The notes under the pieces were generated by a model. That model saw only the letters and a program-made list of their open reading frames with translations. It was not told the origin of the DNA and made no database searches. From Acanthaster planci (lineage: Eukaryota; Echinodermata; Asteroidea; Valvatida; Acanthasteridae): a stretch of DNA of 64,000 nucleotides. Location of the stretch: contig NW_019091483.1 in NCBI RefSeq assembly GCF_001949145.1, positions 437,397 to 501,396 on the forward strand, read 5' to 3'. The position numbers and the translations under genes were made by a program. Positions 46,601-55,924 of the stretch are shown piece after piece (within the stretch, counting starts at the first letter, position 1; every line of letters starts with the position of its first letter).

Positions 46601-46941
46601 ACTTTCTCTGTCACCAGTGGTCTGACGAGTACATGTTCGGTGGCATTTGATTTTATTGAGCTCAAATTGGAGGCTACAAACGCCTCAGCCACTCGCAACT
46701 TCTCTGTTGGTCTGTGCCCATTGGCGGTTGCGTAACTTGAGTGTTCAGTGAGTTCCTTTCTCGTGTACATCTGGTACCTGGAGTGCATGCCAATGGAGTT
46801 GACGTAAATTGCACAGATGGTCAGGGCGGTGAATGCAAAACCTATGCACACCACGAACAACTGCCTCTGCGTAAAGAATGAGACATTTTTTCCAGTGAAA
46901 ACTTTTCCAGGGCCCAAAAATTTCAAAGTAACTGCATGCAA
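43489..46941 (-). CDS. ST6GALNAC: ST6GALNAC-family alpha-2,6-sialyltransferase (4 coding exons)
   Basis: Minus-strand exons are 46941-46390, 45798-45389, 44647-44540 and 43681-43489 (phases 0, 2, 2; 1263 nt; 420 aa). The predicted type II Golgi membrane protein has a short cytosolic tail, a hydrophobic anchor QLFVVCIGFAFTALTICAIY (about 28-47), and a long stem with six N-x-S/T sequons. The GT29 catalytic domain carries an L-motif (CAVVSSSGQLLHSRVGYLID, then CIFRMNDAP and EEDVGSRT), an S-motif (STGWFTMILARAACDEIHVY), motif III VPYHYY, and the VS motif H391-x4-E396. Motif details are those of the ST6GALNAC3-6 group, which adds sialic acid alpha-2,6 to GalNAc of sialylated glycans. The member within the group is not resolved. 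Human relatives are about 300-340 aa, so the stem is long. The N-terminal boundary is uncertain: an acceptor-like site at 46867 could replace the first 25 codons. Confidence 0.92.
44540..44647 (-). CDS. ST6GALNAC: Sialyltransferase exon 3: S-motif
   Basis: Encodes MGSGTHLSTGWFTMILARAA through VYGMVNDEYC, binding donor and acceptor. Acceptor CTTTCGGCAG, donor TGCCA|GTAAGT, phase 2. Confidence 0.95.
44876..45148 (+). repeat. 17-bp minisatellite array (about 15 units)
   Basis: Tandem units of TTCATGTACAATATATG with variants (TTCCTGTAC, AATATTTG, TTCGTG) run through intron 2 of the sialyltransferase, with two short interruptions near 45010 and 45050. The array is built from the same GTACAT core that is scattered through the window. 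Confidence 0.9.
45389..45798 (-). CDS. ST6GALNAC: Sialyltransferase exon 2: L-motif
   Basis: Encodes KLNLHCMQCAVVSSSGQLLH and the rest of the L-motif (CMP-sialic acid binding; Cys193 should pair with Cys342 of the S-motif), then YVIGWGPAKPM through FEEETGKP. Acceptor AAATTCAG, donor CCAAG|GTGAGC, phase 2. Confidence 0.95.
46390..46941 (-). CDS. ST6GALNAC: Sialyltransferase exon 1: tail, anchor and stem
   Basis: Opens with Met at 46941 and encodes the membrane anchor, a Ser/Thr/Asn-rich stem with sequons NLS, NAT, NVT, NRT, NGS and NGT, then THHGYISVLDHKT, which matches the conserved block just before the L-motif. Donor ACG|GTATTG, phase 0. TTCTTTACGCAG at plus 46867-46878 (read in complement) is a good acceptor, so the true exon may begin at 46866 with RQLFVVCIGF. 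Confidence 0.8.
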
Positions 46942-49486
46942 ATAAATTCAATAGAATTTGAAAGAGTGATGTCTGGACTATTTCAATCTGTATTTTTGTT
47001 TTTTTAATTTTTCTTTCAATTTTGTAGCTTGCTGTTGTTCTGAAAACTGATGAATAAAATAATAAAATTACAATTACCATGCCCATTTTAAATACTTTTA
47101 TTCACCAACCTTTAGAGTACTAGTGCATACATTTACATGTAAAATAAAAGATATTTTGTTTGTAAGTCTTAAAACAATTTTACATGGGGTTTGTCTTCTC
47201 AGGTATTGTTATGTTTTCCTTGTTACCATAGCAGTGCCAATTTAAAAGTGCCATTTTGACTTAAGGCCAATGTAATGTCTTTTTTTATCCATTTCCTAAT
47301 TTAAGGTGAAAAGATATGTGTATTCCTGAGACTTAAAATCCAAAGCTACAGTAGTCTACTTGGATAAATCTATTTATCCAGAAACCTTTCATACAAAGAA
47401 TGTTTAATTTTGCAAATGAGCATCATGGATATTACAGTACTTTTTTTTTTACATGATGGACATTAAACATTTTGCTAAGAGCATTAACTACAGTACATGT
47501 ATACTGTGTACCTTTTTAGAACACAGACTAGTCCATCTGTGTACATGAATGTACCCATGTACATGTAGACTGATCAATAATTGAAGCTGTCTGGAAACAC
47601 AATCAGCCATACAGTGAATAGTACTCATTAGGCTTGTTTTTTATACACGAATCTGGATCTGGATCTGGATCAGTGATCCTAATGCTGGTTCAAGCCATCC
47701 ATTAAGCAGGCTCTGGTGTTAGTGAACCAATGACAGATTACTCTTGAGATGCATTTCCATGTGAAACAAAAGGGCACACTGTGAGCACGGGTACATGTAC
47801 ACGTGCCAAAGTGCTGCTATGGCAGATTTCATTTTCTTCAAATGGCAATTTATTGCTGCAAAAGTACATGTATATGGCAATAATCCAGCAAATATCCTTT
47901 TCACAGAAATGTTCCCAGATAGCAAATTTGGGGCTAACAACTTGAACATGAAAACATGTAACCTGAACCATGTCTTCCTGGATTTACATCAAAGCAAAAG
48001 TGCCCTCACTTGTCCGGAAATGCTTGGGTTAAATTTTAATGTTTGAAAAAGTGCATTCTTCAGTTCAAGTAACTCAAAAAAGGTGTCAGTCTTCATACAT
48101 AGAAGAAGAGTACAGAGATCCAGAAAAAGTGATTCTAAGAAAAATTAATTTCCTGGATCCTTTAAACACTTTACTGGTGTTGAAGTTTGACTGGTTAGGG
48201 ATTGTTAGGGTTACACAGAAACCTCAACTTTCGGGTAATTTTTTTTATTGTGAAGTCTGCCAATGCTTACAAGATACATCTACTTAAAGAGATAAACATT
48301 TACATGTACAATATCTACATATGTACCAGTATGCACTTTTTAAAGTGACATGTACACATGTACACATTATGTATGCACATTCTGAGCTACATGTAGTCCA
48401 ATTGCAAAACGTTAACAAAGGCAAAATTGAGGAGCCAAGGCCTACACAAGATACATGTACATGTACATACACAGGCCTATAGATCATGCCTGCTCTTTTT
48501 GCTATGTTTGCACAGCACATGTACAGTATATTGCCTACACTGCTGTACATGAAGGTACATTTCTGCAACATTTATCAATTGCTTTATCATTTTATTTCAC
48601 AACATTGGTAAAAACCCAAAGCTCAGAGGCAAAAACGTACAAGGATAGAATAAAATGTCAGAGAGAAGAAAGCAGTGAGAAAGAAAGATGCACAAAGAAT
48701 TTTAAAGCAAGATCCTACATGTACATGTACCAGTAAGCAACAATCAAACGCCATAAAAATAATTTTGCATGGGATCTGGATTGCTCCATTTCCTGTAGAC
48801 TTTTGGCTGTTTTAGCTTGTCTTATGCATAAACTTTTGGAAATAATCGGTCTCAAATTCCATTGACCCTAACCATACTGAACCCAACAAGGTTATGCAGG
48901 ATTTCAATGGTCCCTAGGGGGTTAGGAAAGGTCTGAAAAAGTTGTAAATTTGACTTGCTTGAACCTGCGGAAAACCAAGAAGAGTACTATTTACTGAAGG
49001 GTCCTGTCTTTCCTGTATACATGTACATGTAGGTAGAGAAAAAAGGTCAAAGACTGGTTGATGAATACTTGTACACATGCATCTAAAAAACAATTCAGGA
49101 AGTAATTAACCATGAGAAAGTACTAGTAGGAAAATCCTTTGGGAATATTTCCTATCTTAGAGTTATACAGCATCAAAGTCAATTAAAATGAAAAAACAAA
49201 AAACTAACAGATTCACACTCACAGAGTTTTTGTAACAATTGTGTTGATGAAAAGTCTGTGTCCTTTTACAGTAGGTTAATGTCCATGACACTCGTTAGTA
49301 ATGCTAACAGCAAAATATTATGGTTTCATTAATGTTCATGGCACAACATTGTACGATACTAGTAGAAACAAGCAAGTTATCAAACAAATGCAACTTCTAA
49401 GTCAGTTAAACTGATTACTGATGACCAGAAACTGTTTCCATGACAGTGGCAATGCCCAAATGTACGGGTATAAAATCAACAGTGTC
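46942..49486. other. 5' flank of the sialyltransferase, no exon recognised
   Basis: This AT-rich DNA contains TACATGTA clusters, for example near 47560, 48300-48370 and 48450. A short GGATCT repeat lies near 47650. It probably includes the promoter and perhaps a 5' non-coding or first coding exon of the sialyltransferase, but none could be pinned down. Confidence 0.35.
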
Positions 49487-51605
49487 ACTTTCCATTCCAA
49501 ATGGTGTCATTAACTGGTGGAAAACACTGGGTTGGGTTCCTGTACAAAGTGACCGTCATGGAAGGTGACTCCATACAATACTTCTACTATTATCGCAGGG
49601 AGCCATTGCAAATTGCCACTGAGTGTTACCATGGTCACCAGATTCATACATTTAGCATCACAAATGCATATAAATATCCTCCTTCACTTTTACAGTAACA
49701 GAAAAAAATTCTGAAACAGAAAAGAATTTTAAAATGATATCCCGAGCTTCAGATAAATACTGGTATTTCCTGGTACCGTACCCGTAAGGAGTAAAAAAGA
49801 GACACTTCATGGCTGAAACAGATGTTTGACAAGACAAAAACTCAAATGGCCGGAAACAATGTACAATGTACATGTACAGCCCCCAATGCAGCAGCATCGT
49901 GAATAATTGTAATTTTTTAAAACAAACTCAGCCTTGTTTGTACATCAGTGTGGGAAACACAGCAGTTGGGGGGAAACAGATGGTGGTACAAATGCCTCTT
50001 TGAGTCACATTGGCAAAACTAACCAACACTTCATGCACTGTACGCACATGGTGTAGCACTTTCCAAATTTCTTGCAAAGAAATATGACAGCTGGTGAGAG
50101 AGAGATGTACTGTATTATTGGTAGTACCATGGTCTTCATGAGCTCTACAATGCACATGTATGTATCAGTAATGAGCCATTTACAATGGGGTCATCAGCCC
50201 CATTTTGAAATGAAATTAAGTTTCAAATAGGCAACAGCGGTAATGTACATGTACCGATATACAGGATTCATCACGCATGCTGCCCAAACTAAATGTACAC
50301 GTACAATGTATGTGTAAGCTTGCGCGCCTACCAGTATGTGGTGAATAGGTACTACTACACGTACCAAATGGACCATCAATTTCATTTACAAACACACCCT
50401 CTCTTTTTACACTCAGAGCGGTACCACGTACCGGTACAGACATGTACACATGTACATGTACATACGTAAAATGTATCAGTAACATGTACATGTACCTAAA
50501 AATGATGTGGGGGCATGTGGGGTTGACCTTTTTGAAATGTTGAGAAATTCACGAATTCAAAGCTATTAATCTAATAACTTGATAACTTGGTAGGCCTACC
50601 AGTACCAGTGCGCAGTACTGCGTACTGGTACATGTACCTTGGTCTGCTTTGAAAATAACTCATTTTAATCAACAAAACCCCTAAAGGTACTGTGCGTCAA
50701 CATGTACAAGTACCATGTCCCGGTACGTAAAGAAGTGAAGATGTCTACCGGTACTTTAACCACTTGCCGCCAGGGTTGCCGGTACCGGACACCTATTCCT
50801 TATACACGTGGCCGGGGTCTCTGAAATAGGACAAAGAAAACTGGGCCTTGTAACAAAGACCGTACTCGTAACAAAAGACCAGGCTGCTGAGAATTACAAA
50901 CATTTTTTCACTCTCAATAGTAGAGATAATCCACCCTTGTTTTGAAACAGTATACCACGGTTTGGGGCTTTTAGCACGAGTGGAATACCACCGGGGACAA
51001 AAGCGCTCCACCACTGCAGCGATGAGCCACACGGCACCACTGCACGCTAATCTGGCCCCTATTGAAAAAAGGTCAGTAGCGCACTGTGCCAGGTTTGTGA
51101 ACAAAAGAAAATTATGTAACACCGCACAATCTGCACTCTTTTTACAAGGTAGTAGGCCTGGCTGAAATGCTCCTACATCAATAGATGTTGTCTGTCAGAT
51201 TAGAGTAGAACCAGACAGTCCTCCATGTGGGTGTACCGTAAGTGTCCAGTAAATGAAGATATGAATTTTTAAAGAAAACAGAAAAAAAGAAAGAAAATTA
51301 TCCCGTCCCAGCATCATTAACATTAATAAATGTCCCTGGCGTGAAGTGGCTAAACAAAACACACAGCATCAAGTACCGTGGGTAAATTTGACCTGTTGTT
51401 CATTTCCACCTTTTTCAGTGAAAAAGGTTTTTCCATCAAATGATTAATATTTGAATAACACCAAACGTACACGTACAGATACTGTACATGTACATGTACA
51501 ATGTATACACTGTACATGTACCATTATGTACCAGCTATTAGTAACAGGATGTCCCTGGCATTAGAGGAGTGCTTGAACAAGTATTTGATAGCCTCTGGTG
51601 AACTA
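49487..51605 (+). repeat. Tandem segmental duplication, copy 1 (interrupted)
   Basis: It is similar to 51659-53290 in the same order. Shared blocks include GTGACCGTCATGGAAGGTGA, CCATTGCAAATTGCCACTGA, GATGTGGGGGCAT and CAGTACTGCGTACT. The similarity breaks at about 50760 and resumes at about 51350; the break is exactly the 590-bp TTAA element. In the 148-base block starting at 49500 I count 12 differences between copies. No convincing gene is carried. Confidence 0.85.
50760..51349 (+). mobile_element. piggyBac-type non-autonomous element, copy A (590 bp)
   Basis: It starts CCACTTGCCGCCAGGG right after TTAA (50756-50759) and ends CCCTGGCGTGAAGTGG before CTAA, a one-base-decayed TTAA. The two ends are imperfect inverted repeats. 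It interrupts copy 1 of the tandem duplication and is absent from copy 2. The inside is similar, in reverse orientation, to 56503-57078. It encodes no recognisable transposase, so it is non-autonomous. Confidence 0.8.
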
Positions 51606-51658
51606 ATCTGCAGTGTACCGGCATAACATGTATTTTGGCAAGCAAGCATACATTTGCA

Positions 51659-53290
51659 CACTTTCCATTCCAAATGGTGTCACTAACTGGCCCAAAAAAA
51701 TGGGTTGGGTCCCTGTATAAAGTGACCGTCATGGAAGGTGACTCCATGCAATCCTTCTACCATTATCGAAGGGAGCCATTGCAAATTGCCACTGAGTGTT
51801 ACCATGGTCACCAGATTCATTTGTACAAACGCATTTACCGACAGCATCACAAATGCGTATTTATAAATATCCTCCTGCGCTTTCACAGGAACAGGAAAAA
51901 ATTCTAAAACAGAACAATTTAAAATGACATCACAAACTTCAGATAAATACCGGTATTTCAGGTACCCATAAGGAGTAAAAAAGAGACACTTCATGGCTGA
52001 AACAAATGTTTGACAAGACAAAACCCAAATGCCCAGAAACAATGTACTATACTTGTACAATGCACTGTACATGTACCGGTACGGTGCTCAATGCTGTAGC
52101 ATTAATGAATAATCTTAATTTTTAAAAATTAAACTCAGCCTTGTTAAATTTGTACATCAGTGCGGGAAACACACCAGCTGGGGGGAAACAAAGGTGGTGC
52201 AAATGTCTCATTGAGTCGTATTGGCCAAAACTAACCAACATTTCATGTGCTTTATGCACACGTATGTGAATGTAGCACTTTCCAAATAGCTTGCAGAGAA
52301 CTACGACAGTTGGAGAAAGAAAAGAAAAATTAAGCAAACTGGGCAGTGACCGTTGAAATAAACATCGCCTTTTCTTGGGTTTTTCTTGAAGCAATCAACT
52401 CAAAGCCTGGAACAAATACATGTAATTCTAGAGGTTGAAAGCTATGATGAATTTACTCCCAACTTGGTCAAACAAAAGCCAACATGGTATCAGCCCTGAG
52501 CTGAAGTGCACCACCAATCGGCGAAAGACAGACAAATGATTACAACCCGGTTCTTGCACACATTCTGTGTGTACGCAAAGACCATACGGGTACATGTACA
52601 TTCCGGAATAAATTTGTTGCACGTACTCGGTGTGCTCCACGTGAAACACGCATAGTTGGTACTAGCACACGTACCAAAAGGGCCATCAATTTCATTTACA
52701 AAGACACCCTCTTTTGTTCCGCTCAGACATGTCAGAGCAGATACCGTGTACATGCATGTACATGTAAAATATACATGTATCTGTAACGAACATGCACCTG
52801 TACCTAAAAATGATGTGGGGGCATATGGGGTTGACCTTTTTGAAAATGTTGAGAAATTCACAAATTCAAAGCTATTAATCTAATAACTTGATACTTGATA
52901 GGCCTACCAGTACCAGTGCGCAGTACTGCGTACTTTGGTCAGCTTTGAAAATAACTCATTTTAATCAACAAAACCCCTAAAGGTACGACTACATGTACAA
53001 GTACATTTTGTCTACAAAACACACAGCAACACACAGCATCAAGTAAATTTGACTTGTTGCTAATTTCTACCTTTATCAGTGAAAAAGGTGTTTCAAAATG
53101 ATTAATACATTATTTCAACAACACTAAGTGTACAAGTACATGTATATACACATGTACACTGTATATGAACGGTGTACCGGTACATACTGGTGTATATGAA
53201 CTGTACCAGCTATTTCATGTAGTAACAGGGTGTCACTGGCATTAGAGTGCTTGAACAAGTACATGTATCTGATAGCTTCTGGTGGACAAA
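51659..53290 (+). repeat. Tandem segmental duplication, copy 2 (uninterrupted)
   Basis: This is the direct repeat of 49487-51605 without the inserted element, about 1.63 kb. Its 3' part (53020-53290: CACACAGCATCAAGTAAATT, GGCATTAGAG, GATAGCTTCTGGTG) matches 51350-51605. Its right end falls exactly where the SINE at 53291 begins. Confidence 0.85.
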
Positions 53291-53666
53291 TCAGGTTGGC
53301 AAGGTAGTTCTTTCCTCGCCTTCTACCTCTGTGGTCCCGGGTTTGATTCCCAGCCCGGTCCACATGTGGATTGGGTTTTCAGTCCCTACCCAACTCTGTG
53401 GGTTTTACCCAGAATATTCCTCTGTTGTTTTCCTCCCACCTCTAAAACTGTAACTGCTTCTTACTGTCTCCCCTTTACTGATGTTGGTGAATGTGGGTCG
53501 TTTGGTGGCTGCCCGAGGCGCCCTTGTATGCCATCAGCTCAACCATGTTTAAATTTAAATGTACTATTAATTGTTCCACGCTTAATGTCTTCATTGTACA
53601 GCGCATTTGAACATACATGTATCTATATGAAATTTACGCTTTATACATGAATAAATTATTATTATC
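53291..53666 (+). mobile_element. tRNA-derived SINE, copy 1
   Basis: The head TCAGGTTGGCAAGGTAG has A-box character and the B-box-like GGTTTGATTCC lies at 53340-53350. A body with GGGTTTTACCCAGAATATTC follows, then a tail GTACAGCGCATTTGAACAT ... AATAAATTATTATTATC. A GCGC word followed by an ATT-rich tail is typical of LINE-mobilised SINEs in invertebrate deuterostomes. A second copy lies in PIGK intron 5. Confidence 0.75.
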
Positions 53667-55370
53667 TTCCCATCTGTCAACAACTTTGTTCGGGGGTGCT
53701 AGACAGAAGCCATTAAACCTCAAACCTCATGTAGCCGTGGATCACTCCCACATGCCCCAATAACACGATCCATGTACAACCTAGAAAGTGGTGAACACGG
53801 AGAGGATACAGCTTTTTTGAACATAAATTATGAAACATACTACATTGATATACATACAGAGAAACTAAAACTGAACAATGAAATTGACTGCAGTGGAATT
53901 GGAACTCTTCAGGTTCAAATCCCACTCAAGAAAAGCACCTACATGTACATGTAGTCGGTTTACCTATTCCTGATTTTTGATGTATACATGTACATGTATT
54001 ACTGTTGTCTCTTGCTACTGACATAAAAAAAATTAGAATACTGTTTTGCTGCCTGTTAAGCGTGATCTTACTATGCACATTGTATAACTCGACATTGGGC
54101 TGAAATTAACCTTACATGTATACATTTTATACTGTAAGTAGATGTCATTCTACACTGGTTGTCTGCTCCACCATATCATACGGATACAACCTGTACCTGT
54201 ATGTAGTGCATGTATCGTTACATGTAAGGTACACTGAGTTTGTTTGGTGATGTGTGGCATGGCTAAATGCAGCCCTGATCCCTGAATGCATCTGTGGTAC
54301 TGTACATCTTCAGGTGTTTTGGAGGGTCTTTGGGGGAAACAAAAATAAGGAACTGATTTCTCAAGTATCAGCTTGGCCTAGTATGATAAATGTACTTCAG
54401 CTGTCAAATTTCATTAATCCTCAACATGGGCCCCATTTCTTTCTATGCAAATCTGTGCCCTCCACAACACAGCCTAATCGTCACTCTGTCCTGCCTCAGC
54501 AGCTCAACTTCGGCTATGATCCTTCTCTCATCGAGAAATGTATGCGATGTTATTGTTAATCCCTTTCTGCTTGGTAATGACAGACCCAGAAATGAGATTA
54601 TTTTGGTGTCAAAGATAAGGAGTTAAAGGGTTAATTATTTTTTATATTTTATGTGTGCAAGTATAAAACTCCTTTAAACTTTTCATTCAATCCAATAGAT
54701 CTGATTTTAACCCTCACACACCCGTGCGCAATAGACTTTTTTCGCAATTTTCCAAAATTCAAACTTCAGCTGTTCATTGAAGTGTGAAATGTGAACCACG
54801 AAACTGGCATCAATCAAAGCAGTACTGGAACATGACGTACACCCTTCACCAACAGGTACACCAGATTTTTAAAATTTGGTTCTGCGTTATTTTATGGTAA
54901 TTTTTCTGACAGCTTACAGGCCTTGGTTTCAGCATCAGACCGAGGGTTCTCGTTTCAGTGATACTGAACTTTCCAGAAAATGAGTGATGTTAACATGGAA
55001 CTCGAACTCTGGACCCTACTTGTCACCGTCACCGTTGTGTACAAGTACATGTAGCTTCCCTAGTTGGGCTACTTGGACCGTCCAACCATCAACTGCTTAA
55101 ACATGCTAAACACTTTTGTCTTGACTACAACGATACTTACAACAGTCAACATTCTGGACTGGAACCACTCAATCTGGCCTTGTTAACTGGAAAATGGTGT
55201 TAGGGGCCTATGCCGGCTTTCACAAAAAGGCATTCAAGGAGGCCTAGTCTACATGTAGTGCTGTACATGATGTTGCCATGTATGATGTAGGCCTAGTAAT
55301 ACAATGCAGACGTAGCAGGCCCAAGGCCTGTTCTCTGATTAAAGTTTTCGTCTTCGCAGCAGACTTCGGC
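53667..55370. other. Intergenic stretch with a possible second SINE fragment
   Basis: A B-box-like AGGTTCAAATCCCACTC lies at about 53910-53926, but no matching A-box or family copy was seen. Otherwise no exon is recognised. It is the distal 5' flank of MAN1B1. Confidence 0.35.
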
Positions 55371-55828
55371 ACGCCTAGTACCAGTGCAGTAGCGACGGTT
55401 ACAGTACTGCAGCCGCAGTGAAGGCATACCGGGTGAAGTCACTCCTAAAGTTTTACTTATGACCAACTAGGCTATATCCCCCTCAAGTGAACAGTAAACA
55501 TCTTTTGAGTGCACTGACTGAGCAAACCACTGAGCAGGCTAAGGCATGGTGAATCATCTGTAAAGTGGACCGGCAATCGACCAGCCAGCTAGTCACACCG
55601 GTGGAGTCGTCACTAGTGCTGGGCTCGTCTAGTCTGCACTCGATCGTACGTACGTACGTACTCGACTCGTACCGTGTGCACCATAAAACCGGTTCAAAAT
55701 TGCATTGTGGGAACACGTCATCTTGATGAAAATGGCGACCTCCATGCTACCGTCGTGACCGTTGGCCAGCCAAATGCCATGTTCTATTGATGATTTTTGA
55801 CTGTCAGATCTGTCGAAGTCGAGGGAAA
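55371..55828 (+). promoter_or_regulatory. MAN1B1 promoter region with YY1-like site
   Basis: The CpG content rises here compared with both sides. AAAATGGCGAC at 55729-55739 is one base from the YY1 consensus and lies 90 bases before the start codon, in the orientation typical of TATA-less housekeeping promoters. No TATA box was seen. Confidence 0.45.
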
Positions 55829-55924
55829 ATGTATAAAACATCGAACAAGAGCGATTTTATCACCTATGTTGCTGATGATGACAATTATGACAACCAAAAA
55901 CGACGGAGACAGTCGTATTTGAGA
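55829..55924 (+). CDS. MAN1B1: MAN1B1 exon 1: cytosolic tail
   Basis: Encodes [20 protein letters not shown] and [12 protein letters not shown]. The DFI and YDN-K-RRR elements match the vertebrate cytosolic tail, supporting this start. Donor AGA|GTGAGT, phase 0. Confidence 0.9.

Noticed and set aside
46745-47086. Minus-strand open frame of 113 codons overlapping the sialyltransferase start
   Set aside because: It lies in another frame from the clearly homologous stem and anchor sequence and resembles no family.
54254-54559. Plus-strand open frame of 101 codons
   Set aside because: No family resemblance and no exon-like boundaries; left as intergenic.
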